Below, piece by piece: positions 52,881 through 63,754 of a stretch of DNA of 64,000 bases. The stretch comes from Cydia pomonella (taxonomy: Eukaryota; Arthropoda; Insecta; Lepidoptera; Tortricidae), in contig NC_084704.1 of the NCBI RefSeq assembly GCF_033807575.1, forward strand, positions 27,939,968 through 28,003,967, written 5' to 3'. Made by a program: the position numbers and the translations under genes. How positions within the stretch are numbered: the stretch's first letter is position 1; the number at the start of each line of letters is the position of its first letter. A model generated the notes under the pieces. It ran no database searches. It was not told the origin of the DNA and saw nothing but the letters and a program-made list of their open reading frames with translations.

Positions 52881-52901
52881 GTAAGTAAGTAAGTAAGTAA
52901 T
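52881..52901. repeat. (AAGT)n microsatellite
   Basis: Five GTAA tetramers after CCACAGCA. Confidence 0.9.
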
Positions 52902-53214
52902 GTAACTCAATTTTGCTAACAAGTTAACCTAGTCAAAACTAAACTTGCTTGCTTAAAGTATGTATATGGTAAAATTACACAGTACATCACCGATGTATTC
53001 TATTTGTTTTAACAAATACAGTTTTAAGAACGAAATATAAAATATAGTTTCTGTGCACCAGGCGAGGCGAGTGATTTGCGGCTTAATATGTTGAGTAGGT
53101 AAGTAAATCAGTTGAAGCAAACCGTTACAGGCATTTAAGGCAAGCTACGCATAAGGCTGAATTGTTATATTTTCAAACGAATTTTATGGACCTATTTATG
53201 AAAATGAAAAAATG

Positions 53215-53335
53215 AAAAATGTTTATTTGGGTAACAAATAAATTACAATTATAATAATATAATGGCTGGAGTTTCCTAGCAGATGAATATATACATCTGT
53301 GTCAGGAAACCCCGCTCTTCCGTTTGAGGTTTACA
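53215..53335. repeat. Probable antisense retroelement tail
   Basis: ATGAAAAATGTTTATTTGGG TAACAAATAAATTACAAT then TCTGTGTCAGGAAACCCCGC TCTTCC. It looks like an antisense 3' end with a TTTATT signal. No ORF. Confidence 0.35.
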
Positions 53336-53362
53336 ATAGCTGTTTCCTAAATAAACTAAGTA

Positions 53363-53582
53363 CAGTCAGCATCAAAACTAGCGGATCAAATAACGTTTCA
53401 TAAGTATCTACCATTCTGTAACAGCTTACTAAAAAGTGATGTCTTTAATACAAAATAACTAAGACTGTAAAAGACATTCTTTTGAGCGCAAATTTTAACA
53501 ATTTATCTATATTTGGAAAAGTTATCCAGAATATCAGATACTTTTGGCGCGCTGTTTCATCCGCTACTTTTGATGCTGACTG
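53363..53582. mobile_element. MITE, CAGTCAGCATCAAAA ends, TA target duplication
   Basis: CAGTCAGCATCAAAACTAGC GGATCAAATAACG is mirrored by GCGCGCTGTTTCATCCGCTA CTTTTGATGCTGACTG. TA flanks both ends (53361-53362, 53583-53584), mariner-like. Confidence 0.85.
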
Positions 53583-53637
53583 TACATATTTGCAAACTGA
53601 ATTTCATAGTACATAATGACAATTTCACATTACTTGT

Positions 53638-53755
53638 GTATGTGAGTGTGTGTGTGTGTGTGTGTGTGTGCGAGCGCGCGTGCGTGTGTGCGTGCGTGCG
53701 TGCGTGCGTGCCTGTGCGTGTGCGGATGTGGGTGTGTGTGTGTGCGTGAGAGATT
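53638..53755. repeat. (TG)n/(TGCG)n compound microsatellite
   Basis: GTGTGT runs, then GTGCGTGCGTGCGTGCGTGC, then TGTGTG. It lies at the 3' end of the minus-strand LINE remnant. Confidence 0.95.
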
Positions 53756-53765
53756 GTTGGATACA

Positions 53766-54160
53766 TAATTGTTTATTTTTGAAAAGCGTATAACGTGTCC
53801 TTGTAGTAAAGCCTCTGTTTCATCATAGTTTAGATTTTTAAGCCACTGCATAAGGTTTTTTCTACAATCAAAAAATGTCATCGGGTATATATTTGTTTCC
53901 GTGTTAACTTTATTGTACAGATAAGCGGATTGGTATGAGATCTGTCTTTTTGCAAAAACGGACTTGCAGGCAGGTGAGGGCGCTATATTAGTGTTTCTTC
54001 TACGATTTTGGGTGACGGGTTTATAGTTAAGTGTCTTGTGTAGCTTCAGTAGTATATGCAAAATATAAAGTTTTCTCATGGTTAATAAGTCGCAGATACC
54101 ATATAGTTCCTTTGTAGAGTATCTGTAGTTTACTTTATACTGTACGTATATGAGGATGTA
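53766..54160 (-). pseudogene. CR1-like LINE ORF C-terminus, open frame
   Basis: The minus-strand frame is open from about 54160: YKVNYRYSTKELYGICDLLT, MRKLYILHILLKLHKTLNYK, KSVFAKRQISYQSAYLYNKV, NIYPMTFFDCRKNLMQWLKN, LNYDETEALLQ. Words like 'YQSA.LYNKIN', 'IYPLT..DCK..L..WL..L.Y..TE.LL' are familiar from the C-terminus of insect CR1/Jockey-like elements. The frame then continues through the (CA)n repeat as a His/Thr run to 53630. All catalytic domains are absent. Confidence 0.7.
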
Positions 54161-54544
54161 GGTTACGTTCGGATGACGATTACTGCAGCGTTGCTAGCGC
54201 AGCGTAGTAGCAACGGGAAATAGACTATGATGACACTGTCAATTTCCTTAATAAAATGCGTTGATTTCATTTGGTCCAAGATCCCGGAGCTGCCAGACCT
54301 TACTTAAGGTAAATGAAAGGTGATATTAAAATCAACCATAGTTTTTAAGCATACACGTTGCTCTCAAATTTATTTTCCATTGTTATGTGCTAATTATTAT
54401 GTTTATAATAGGTAATTATTAAGTTACCTGTACTTAAATAAGGAAATAATTAATAAAGTTAATGAGTCGATTGTTACTATTACTGACCCATAATAATGGC
54501 TGTGCAGCTATTCACGATTTTTAAGCATCTATTTCCGATCGTAT

Positions 54545-54590
54545 GTAAGAGAAGGTCTGTGCCCAGCCCAGCAGTGAAACGTATATACAC
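54545..54590 (+). repeat. SINE family 2, short 3' fragment
   Basis: GTCTGTGCCCAGCCCAGCAG TGAAACGTATA resembles the 3' end of 48818-49135. Confidence 0.5.
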
Positions 54591-54789
54591 CATACTTAGG
54601 CTGGTGTGCTGGGGACATAGTTTCCATGGGTAGTGGCTTATTTTTATAAGATTAAAATTTAATATTTCCTACATGAACGACTTTTTTTCAGTATTATTAA
54701 ACGTTTGGAAACTTTCCGCAATTGTAGCTGTCGGTGATGATAATAACGATTACCGACCATCGTAACAAATGTAACAAAAAATGCAAATA

Positions 54790-55020
54790 TTTGCTTATTT
54801 CTTCTTCTCCCGAGCCTATTTCCCATGTCTCTTGGGGTCGGCCCTCCTAGTCCTAAGACGCCATTCTGGGCGTTTTTGTGCAATTTCGGGTTTTAAATCC
54901 GTCGTCTTCATGTCCTTGGAAATGGTTCCCATCCAGGTCGTCGGACGGCGACCTGGACCTCTTTTTGGTTCTTCGATTTACATGACGACCCTTGTCATGT
55001 GCTCTTTATTTCGCCTCATG
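54790..55020 (-). pseudogene. RTE-like LINE C-terminal remnant
   Basis: On the minus strand: GRRPTTWMGTISKDMKTTDL, then KPEIAQKRPEWRLRT, then ADPKRHGK, with frame changes. The pattern 'GRP...W...I.KD......PE.A..RP.WR.....ADP' is typical of RTE tails. The flanking words CAAATATTTGCTTATTT at 54783 and 55083 are direct repeats and could be its target duplication. Confidence 0.6.
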
Positions 55021-55029
55021 ACATGACCG

Positions 55030-55785
55030 TACCATCGTAGGCGATTTTCCTGGAGTTTGTCAGTGATACACTTGTATCACTGGCAAATATTTGCTTATTT
55101 ATAAAAATAAAATTGTTGATGAATAATTTGACTTTTAAGAAGTAGCATATCATCAACATTATAAGCAACATTTGACATCAAAACTTTGATATATCTTTTG
55201 TAATCATAATAAATGAATTTTCAGACTTACCTACTACTTATGACGAATATGTGATCGTGGGTTATTATACATAGGTACATAATTGTATACATAGATGTTT
55301 TTATCTATATAAGTATATATATATATATCGTCTTTGAGAATACGAAATCCTTTATGTGCTCGATTTATGATTGACAAATAGTCACCTCAGGCAGACAGGC
55401 AGCTTTAAAGCGTCTGGTAAAAGTTACCACCGACGGAAATGGTCTGGCAATGTTGATTATCAATTTTAACAATATTTTCTAAAACATACATTAAAATCAG
55501 CCATGAGAATTCAAGAAAAGTTAGTGTTATTTTTACCTACATTTAGTACCTTGTACCGGACAAATGGCCGTCGGGCCAATATAGCAAGCGTGCAGACATT
55601 AAAAGTACATACTAACACTACATTATCCCATACAATTTATTCATGAGAAAATAAGTACGGTCTGGCGGCTCTGGGATCTTGCTGTAATTGCCCTATGATT
55701 ATCGCAAAATGTACCAATCACGCTCTTTTATAAAGTTCAGCGTTAATTTTCTAACAAGGAGAAACGTCTGCGAACGATGCTACAC
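55030..55785. other. No gene recognised
   Basis: Contains TGATACACTTGTATCAC, a short palindrome at 55061. Otherwise unassigned. Confidence 0.4.
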
Positions 55786-55790
55786 TGATC

Positions 55791-55919
55791 TTAAGCATAG
55801 AATAAATTTTAAAGTGGAAAAATTACTGCCTTGGGTTAGACTTGAACGGCCTCACGGCCTCTCAAGTCTCACCCAAGGCAGTAGTTTTTTCACTTTTAAA
55901 TTAATTTTAAGCTTAAGTT
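55791..55919. mobile_element. Palindromic MITE, ACTGCCTTGGGT family
   Basis: AAAGTGGAAAAATTACTGCC TTGGGTTAGACTTGAACGGC C is mirrored by GGCCTCTCAAGTCTCACCCA AGGCAGTAGTTTTTTCACTT T. The outer CTTAAGC words extend the pairing. Confidence 0.85.
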
Positions 55920-56139
55920 CAGCGTTTTCTGCTTTCGCGCGGACTAAGATCACACGCATAAGACTGTTAACCCTCATATAAAATATACATTGGTTTGGAT
56001 TGTATTTATTTTCTCACGAGTGTGATAAAAACATCTTGGATATTGGATTTCTATTTCAATTATAGGCAAATTGGAAAATTTCGCCGCCTCCATCTTACGG
56101 TAAATGTCACCACACGCTTTCCAAGACGTACACAGAAGT

Positions 56140-56245
56140 TATGAAAAGATTTATCAGGTTCGGGTTAGCTAAAGTTACAAGTGCTTACCATCAGGACACT
56201 CGCGTGCTTGCTTGCCACCGATGAGTTACATATATAATAAAAAAC
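56140..56245 (+). pseudogene. CR1-like LINE 3' fragment
   Basis: AAGTGCTTACCATCAGGACA CTCGCGTGCTTGCTTGCCAC then ATATATAATAAAAAA, the same 3' end type as 16100-16152. Confidence 0.45.
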
Positions 56246-56337
56246 TTCGTTAACTCAGTTGATTAACGCTAATGAAAAATAAACTCAGGAATCTATTCGT
56301 AATATCTATCGAAAATGTTCATTAGGAACCTGATAAC

Positions 56338-56550
56338 CATAAAAAAACGGACAAGTGCGAGTCGGAGTTGCCCGCAGAGGGTTAGTAAATATTGTTGTTA
56401 TAGAGGCAACAGAAATACATCGTCTGGGATAATTTCAACTGTGTAGCTATCATGGTTCATTGGATTAAGCCTGGTGACAAACAGACAGGCAGATAGTGGA
56501 GTCTTAGTAATAGGGTCCCGTTTTGACCCTTTGGGTACGGTACCCTACAA
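56338..56550 (+). repeat. Short family G relative
   Basis: Head AAAAAAACGGACAAGTGCGA GTCGGAGTTGCCC, body TATAGAGGCAACAGAAATAC ATC and AAGCCTGGTGACAAACAGAC AGGC, tail CCCTTTGGGTACGGTACCCT ACAAA. Only about 210 bp, with a different interior from the 44-kb element. Confidence 0.75.
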
Positions 56551-56915
56551 ATGTACACTCCCACCCCACAACTAAATAAACAACAGCTACTTTGTTGAAT
56601 ATTTGTATCCCCATAAATAGGTAGATAGGCTTTAGATTGAAAGTCATTTTACCTCACACCGAACCGAAGTCAAGAGGTTTATCACAGGAATGTGCAACTG
56701 ACAAGAATCCTATTAGCCGTGGTTTAGCACAACACGAAATAAGGATTTCCGTTTAAGTGGAATGTCAGCGCTGGATGACTAGCTGGCTTTGCTTCCACTT
56801 TTATGCCCGTAAATCACACGACAAGTAAAAAATGAACACAATGTACAACAGGGTAAAGACCACAGACAGACAGACGTTAAAAGGCAGACCAGTGGTCAGG
56901 GAGTCCATATTGGGT

Positions 56916-57225
56916 TGCATAAAAGTTTAAGTCATATCTTTGATACGCATAACAACTTGTATCATAATCATCATTGCGCATACAAATGAAAAGTCATATT
57001 ATATTGTGTCATACATTTTTAGCCATAATATTTGATGACATACATAGCAGTTGTCATATATTTTTTGTGCATACCTAACGAACCTAATATAAAATTTTAT
57101 GCGAATTAAATTAATGACTATAAAAATTATGACATAACATAAGTCATTTATGACAAAAACCCAGTTATACTCAGGAATAATTGTGAATAAAGATTTTTAT
57201 GACTTACAATTTTATGCATAAATAA
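56916..57225. mobile_element. AT-rich TIR element, TTGCATAAAAGTTTAAGTCAT ends
   Basis: The left end is inverted at the right as ATGACTTACAATTTTATGCA TAA. The interior has many GTCATA and ATGACA words in both orientations. No ORF. Confidence 0.5.
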
Positions 57226-57229
57226 TAAA

Positions 57230-58145
57230 AATAAAAAAATACCCTACCTAATTACCAAATGGAATGATTATTGATATTCACCTTAAGAAGATTAATATAG
57301 ATAACATCAATAGCAATATTTTAATATATCTATAGCTTTTATTTTTTTTATCTATAATTTAGTATCCATAGTTAGATCTACTATTGATTTATTTTAAGTA
57401 GTATTAATTAATTAATTAATTATATTGCACAGCCATGTAGATAAATCTAATAACAACATTACATTTTATGCAAATTAAAGTAACTTACAATAGTTGCAAT
57501 CAGCAAAAATATGAAAGCAATACTTTGACATGAAGGTTTATTTTTCGGGAAGTTTCATTAAATAACCCTGCACAGAATAATAACTCATTAGGTATCTAAA
57601 AGAATTTGATTTTAAGTGGTTTCAAATGTTTTGGGTTTTGCTATTTATTTTATTTCTTGTTCACTTACATTGTCCGTTCTCAGAAAATATTCGTGGCAGC
57701 AGTCCTATTTCATACTTTTTTTCGTTAAACTACTAATAATATAACAATAAACCTACACGAAACACGCACAATTGAGGACAAAACGCTATTATGGTCACAC
57801 AACAAAACGCCTAAACATAGATTAAGTATTTCTTTCAGAAAGCACTTAGCTAATCGTCTATCAGACGGTAGCTAATTGCTCTCCGTGTGAACGATCACTA
57901 CAATTATTAATAGTAAAAGAGCATACATTTACCAGTCAGACCGATTTCTTTTCGATATGTCTAGCAGAAGAAACTAAGATCTAAATTGAAATGATGTTTC
58001 TATGGCGCATAATGCTTTTCAGATCCAATAAAGCGACGTGTCCGAACGATACTCGTGCGTAGCACGCGATCGCGTGATTACTTACGAAAGAATAGCACTA
58101 GTCATGTTGACAAAAGTTTTCTTAAAATCCTGTAAATATTAACCA
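57230..58145. other. No gene recognised
   Basis: AT-rich, with (TTAA)n-like ATTAATTAATTAATTATA near 57406. Confidence 0.4.
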
Positions 58146-58149
58146 TATT

Positions 58150-58490
58150 TTTTTATACCGCGTCGGTGGCAAACATGATGGTAATCAGTCACCGTAGCCT
58201 ATGGACGCCAGCAACTCAGCAACTGCGTGTTACCGACCCTATAACAGCTAGTACCCTCCTGGGATAGCCTCTTTAACTGCCTCATCATTATTAGAGGGGG
58301 GCAGCGGGGGTTAGAGCTCTGGGAACCTTACTCACCATCAGGAACACTAATGCTTATCTACAGAGTAGGCAGCACTGTTATTATGGCAGTGGTCTTCTGT
58401 AACGTGGAGGTACTCCCCCAGTTAGGCCGCTCCAGATTCAAGCGTGATGACATTACGCTGTGCTGCTGGACGTAGTATAAATAAATACAT
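58150..58490 (-). pseudogene. CR1-like LINE debris, antisense
   Basis: The reverse complement near 58150-58260 carries GCGTCCATAGGCTACGGTGA CTGATTACCATCATGTTTGC CACC, then TATAAAAAA, a 3' end like 29830-29930. The remainder up to 58490 is GC-richer but not clearly assignable. Confidence 0.5.
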
Positions 58491-58494
58491 ACCC

Positions 58495-58960
58495 GGGTCT
58501 AAATTTATCCGGGCCACACGTGCTTACAACAATCTGCAAAGTGCGTAAATACAATTTGGCATATTTTCTGTTCAGTAACAGTTCTCTACAATATTAAGTA
58601 TTGTTTCGGAGTATCTCTGAAATTCGATTAAAACTTAAGGAGTACCTAAAATTAAATTAAGCTACTGAACAATGCCCACAACGGAATACTTGCCGTTATT
58701 GATGAGGGAGGTGATTAAGTATTAGATATTCAATAATTGGATTACGTATTATAATTCCTATACAAAAACTGTCCAATAATTAGGTATTGTTAGTAGTAAC
58801 AATTGGTCCCTAAAGTTTCATTAATCCCCATTGGATTATAGTGTTTGATAGTCGTTTTTAATTGTATTTTTAAGGTGTCTATTGATTACCCTTTATATTC
58901 AGCTTCAGAGGTTCAAATGTTAGTTACCAAAATAATAAGGACAAGTTTAGTAATACTAAG
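58495..58960. other. No gene recognised
   Basis: Unassigned. Confidence 0.4.
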
Positions 58961-58966
58961 AGGATA

Positions 58967-59232
58967 AATAATAAATAAATAAATATTATAAGCACATTCT
59001 TACACAAATTGACTCCCACTTGAAAGTCCCACGCTAAGCTCAAGAAGGCTTGTGTTGTGGGTACTCAGACAACGATATATAAAATATACAAATACTTAAA
59101 TACATAGGAAACATCCATGACTCAGGAACAAATATCTGTGCTCATCACACAAATAAATGCCCTTACCGGGATTCGAACCCAGGACCATCGGCTTTATAGG
59201 CAGGGTCACTACCCACTAGGCCAGACCGGTCA
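58967..59232 (-). mobile_element. SINE family 1, full-length copy
   Basis: The minus strand reads GACCGGTCTGGCCTAGTGGG TAGTGACCCTGCC, GGTTCGAATCCCGGTAAGGG CA, and the shared body. It carries an extra TTCAAGTGGGAG segment before GTCAATTTGTGTAAGAATGT compared with the copy at 51157. Confidence 0.9.
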
Positions 59233-59553
59233 CCGGCCAGATGATACGTTTCTTTAATGCAATAAATGTAAATATAGAATGTGTGTGGCTGTATCAAGAG
59301 GGTCTATTTTATTCAAGTGGGTGATTTTTTTCGGCAAAAGTTGTAGGTTGTAACATGGCAAACCTGCACGGCGCAGCCACCGCGCGCGCAGCCGGTGATA
59401 AAATAACATGATTTTATTTCCGCTCGTCTTTTATTTTTTCTGTACGAATCAATTTGAGTGCGAATCGTATACATTTGATAATAATTCTGTGTAAATTCCA
59501 TGTTTATGATTTTCATATTGATAAATATTACTAAATATATGAGCTGCCTCTAA

Positions 59554-59670
59554 GGGCCCCATGCGCCTGCCAGGGTTAGCCAACTAGAAGTTAGCCGTTT
59601 ATTATATTTATAAGGGTTAAAATATACGGTTAACTCCGAGTTAGTTGGCTCAGCCTGGAACGTGCAAGTG
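59554..59670. mobile_element. Palindromic MITE, second copy of the 5000-5140 family
   Basis: CGCCTGCCAGGGTTAGCCAA CTAGAAGTTAGCCG pairs with CGGTTAACTCCGAGTTAGTT GGCTCAGCCTGGAACGTGCA. TAA precedes the left end. Confidence 0.75.
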
Positions 59671-59674
59671 ATTG

Positions 59675-60955
59675 AGTAATGCAGGTAAAAATTTAGTGAT
59701 AAATTACCTGGACATAAATATATATTTTTATATTTGGCGGGAATTAAATATAATTATTTAAGTAAAGAAATACAATTTACAGAATCAAAATAAATGTTAT
59801 ATACAGTCATAAAAAAAGTATATCTAAATGAATTAATAAACTACTCTGCTACATAAAATATTTTATTCAAAAAGACCTCCGCGAGCTGCACCCGGTACAA
59901 AGGTGTCCATCAAACTTGCCTCGGTAAAAATTATATACATTTATAATAGTATTAAGTTCCTGCTCATGTTTAAATCTAATCCAAGCTTTATTTGTACGTC
60001 ACTGGTTTTTGCTTGGAGGCTTGGAATAGGTTCTGAAACAAAATTTAAGCACGCACGTCTACTTTTAAACTGAAGACGCACGACTGCCGCTGTTTCTGTT
60101 ACTGACTTTTGCTGCTGAAGTTTTCACTGCGTGAGCTTTTTCGAGCCTCTATCATCGAATACAGTGGCACTGTGGCCGTTATTCATTGTTAGATTTCTTG
60201 GACGAAGATCGGGACACATGGACCTTAAGGCCACAGTGACGAAAGTTACAAGTTTATTTGTTTATAGCTCACGTACTGGCATTGCTTCAATGAATTGTGT
60301 AAGTTTTTTACGATGCATGCACTTAAGCTTTAATTTACTGTCATATTTAAACTGTCAATAGAAAACTGAACTGGACCTCTACCGCTCCGCATACAAAATT
60401 TCAGGACTGTGCTTAAGATTTGGACCGTTTTCCTCTTCATTGTATTAAATATTTATTTCTTAAACCGAAATATTATTTAGATAAGCTATTTCAGTCGATG
60501 TGAACAAAGCCGATCAAAACTTCCATTACATCATAATTAATGTCATCATAATGAGTGTTTAACTAATGCCTACAGTGAAAATATCCAACTTGGCCCTAGA
60601 TGGTTAATTTCTAAATTAGACAGCAAGCCACGAGTTTAGAGGGGACGTAGTGCCAGGAAATTAGGAGGGAACAAATGGATACTATGGCCACCGCGTGGGT
60701 TTTCTTTTATCTCAATTACTCTGTAAATATATCGAAGTTTAAAATTTTGCTTGTCAAGTACCTCGGCTATAGCTATTTTATATTAAAATGACACTGCATA
60801 CCTTACCATATGCAGGGTAACGATATAAAACTTAAAATAAATTAAAATTAGACATGTTTTTGTTTTATTATCTATCGAACCATCTAGCTTTTAACGCTTT
60901 GGTTGGAGTCTGCCCTTACTAATATAGTCTAGTTATACTACAATTTTACGTTAGC
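59675..60955. other. No gene recognised
   Basis: The 76-codon frame at 60131-60361 spans an inverted GTGGCACTGTGGCC / GGCCACAGTGAC word (60164, 60230) and is probably non-coding. Confidence 0.35.
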
Positions 60956-60957
60956 CC

Positions 60958-61008
60958 CGCTACTCCTACTCCTACTCCTCCTCTCTCCTCCTCCTCCTAC
61001 TGTCATTT
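60958..61008. repeat. (CTCCTA)n/(CTC)n pyrimidine-rich microsatellite
   Basis: Tandem CTACTC and CTCCTC units on the + strand, purine-rich on the other. Confidence 0.9.
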
Positions 61009-61014
61009 TGACCC

Positions 61015-63155
61015 TGTATGTATATTTACTCATCTAAATATACTCATGTAAAATTGCATGCGGCCGGGAGCTGTGAAGTAGCGTATAAATAAATAGAACT
61101 ATCAGGCAATTAGTAATAATGGACTGCTAATGGATCCCAGTAACAAATCATCAATAATAGATTACAATCTGTGTAACGCGAGACATTTATCTGGAGATGT
61201 TTACACTGTACTCCAGTTACCTAATTATAGGATCTCATCAGGTGCAATCGTCATCAAAATCTGAAAAGAGATTTACATAAATAGATACATTTCAATACAC
61301 GTACACAATGTAAATATCTATTTTTTTATCAATAATTTATTTTTGGCTTGTAGCTTATCTAGGTTTTGGGTGATTTTTATTATTACGTTTTTCTGTGTGT
61401 AAGAATAGCATATATTTTTATCAAAATAAGTTTGCCTTTGTACGTGCAGTATTTACGTTTTATCTGATGTAATCAATATTTCTTTTTTCTCGTAAAATAA
61501 AGTGTTTACTTATACTCTATATCAATATTCTTAGCAATTTACCTCTAGTTTTATGTCAACTTAAATGTATTGTCCTAAGAGTATTAGAAACATATACAAA
61601 AAATAGAAGTTCGAAATGTCACGGAACGTATAGTGTGACTTTTCCCGGATATTGTGATATTTAATATATATTTTTAACTACATATAAGTGATTTTCCAAG
61701 AATATATTACAAATATAAAGCAAATTATTTAATATATAACACTGTTTAAAAATTGTATGGATATATAACGACTTTACATAATTTATACAACATACATTTT
61801 GTGATCAGTTTTTGGCTCACCGCCGCGCGTCGTTAGTAATATAAACATACGGTACTCGGTAAAAAATTATCGTCCCGGTAACTGGCAGCCGTATTACTAT
61901 AAACTTTTTAGAACAGCAACACTGTGTTGTTGTTAGTTTTTCAAATGGCTGGAAGGTCGTTTTGTCGAAAACTATTTCTTTGTGTTAATTACAAAAAATA
62001 GTCAACCTAAACGCGTCACCGCCGTGTTTGAATTTTAAAAGTCAGAACTAGTTTCACGTTATTATTTGTAACATAAGATGAATATAAGATATATATACCT
62101 CTTACATTCGAGATTAAGCTAATTATTTAACATTTGCAAAGTCAAAGGTAATTTTTAGGTAATACCGAACATGTTCCAAATTGTCACGACCGTGGCCTCA
62201 AAATTCTGTCACCGCCGAGGACTTTTCAATCCACGTTCATGACATATAGACACGTGGTCGTGAAATTCTTAATTCATTTGATTAATTTAGAGGCATATAT
62301 ACTCTTGCGAAATGGATTTTTTTAGATATAGATCATATGCTATCATTGAACCACATCACACCAAATCAGAAAAATGTTTTTCGTGTGTATGTATGTATGA
62401 TATGCATCCAATACTTTGTACGCTCTACACGGGGGCGTATTTACTCTAGGACCAAGGGGGCCATGACCCGGGGCGGCAGGCTGCAAAGGGCGGAAAAACA
62501 GGGTTTTTTTTCCTTAAATGAAATACACTATCATCACTTAATGGGGCAGCTAATCTAAATGACTCGGTGTGCCAAATATTTAAATTCGCCTTTGGTTCTA
62601 CAGCTTTTATAGTTTGATGGATTTCAACATATGATTTGTAGTAGTGTAGTATTAGTCGGAGTGACTTAGGCTATGTTAAAATTAGTTGGCCGCCAAAATG
62701 CCGAAATGTCACGAATGAGGGACACTTTGTCACAACCGTGTTTATGTACTCATTTTTTTTACCTTTCTTGAGGATATTAAGCTTGCATCAAAAATTTGCT
62801 TTCTGTATGTACTTTTGATATAAATAACAATATGTGAAAAGTAATAACATTTATGAAAAAAAATCAGGATACAATTTAAGAATCACCCTTTTATGTTGAA
62901 ATACATCGCTACTCCATCACCGCTTTGGTGTTTCTTTATGAATTTGTCTAAATACTATTCCTCCCTCATTTCAATAGCAAAACAGTCTTTGAGTCAGTTT
63001 TGTTAAGATTGAGCGTTCATCTGTTATTTTCCATGGTTTTTATTTTACGAGATTCTTTGCCTCAAATGAAGTAGTTAGATACTAATGCGTCTACTAAATA
63101 AAATCAAGTCAAATATGTTTTTCAGACAGGATTACTGTGGTGCTCACCGGAACAT
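61015..63155. other. No gene recognised
   Basis: About 2.1 kb of mostly AT-rich DNA. The word TCACCGCCG recurs (61818, 62016, 62210) and TCACCGC again near 62920. A GC-rich patch, GACCAAGGGGGCCATGACCC GGGGCGGCAGG, lies at 62451-62481. Confidence 0.4.
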
Positions 63156-63159
63156 TTAT

Positions 63160-63490
63160 TTTTTACACCGCGGGCCAAGAGCATTATATCGTCAGCCATC
63201 GCCTCCCGGCCCCCGGCTGATACTTTGCCAGGTGATAGTTTAAATGTTGTTTTAAATTTAAAAAAACCGACAGCCGGTTGTATGGCGGTGGAAAGACCGT
63301 CAGCTATTCACATGAACATGTAAAAAATACACGCCTTACCATTTTATGTCCGCAAAGTATGGTTAATATGTAAATTGCGTAATCCGTTTATTTGAAACGC
63401 CTGATGGAATGCTACATGCAAAGTTTCATGATTTTGTTTTACTATCATAAAAAGGTAAAGCGCTTATTTTTTACACGTTCATGCGACCAG
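63160..63490. mobile_element. Foldback element, relative of 9846-10345
   Basis: Shares GCGGGCCAAGAGCATTATAT CGTCAGCCATCGCCTCC, ACAGCCGGTTGTATGGCGGT GG, CACATGAACATGTAAAAAAT AC and TTTATGTCCGCAAAGTATG with 9846-10170. Its right end CACGTTCATGCGACCAGCTG ACG is less symmetric. Confidence 0.75.
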
Positions 63491-63499
63491 CTGACGTTC

Positions 63500-63752
63500 T
63501 TAGTTGAGTGACCCTGCCTACGAAGCTGATGGTCCCGGGTGCAAATCCTGGTAAGGGCATGTATTCGTGTGATGAGCATGAATAAGTATTTGTTCCTGAG
63601 TCATGGGTGTTTTCTATGTATTTAAGTATTTATAAATATTTATATATTATATATATCGTTGTCTAAGTACTCTCAACACAAGCCTTATTGAGCTTACTGC
63701 GGGACTTAGTCAATTTGTGTAATAATGTCCTATAATATTTATTTATTTATTT
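63500..63752 (+). mobile_element. SINE family 1, copy lacking the A-box half of the head
   Basis: Begins TTGAGTGACCCTGCCTACGA AGCTGATGG, then follows 51157-51430 almost base for base to the TTTATTTATTTAT tail. The first ~20 bases of the head are replaced by foldback-element sequence. Confidence 0.85.
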
Positions 63753-63754
63753 AT

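Noticed and set aside
53513..53766. Cys/Val-rich and His/Thr-rich frames on both strands
   Set aside because: They are translations of the TG/CA microsatellite, not proteins.
55688..55981. 97-codon ORF
   Set aside because: It runs across the ACTGCCTTGGGT palindrome at 55791-55919.
60131..60361. 76-codon ORF
   Set aside because: It contains an inverted GGCCACAGTG pair and lacks any family resemblance or splice context.
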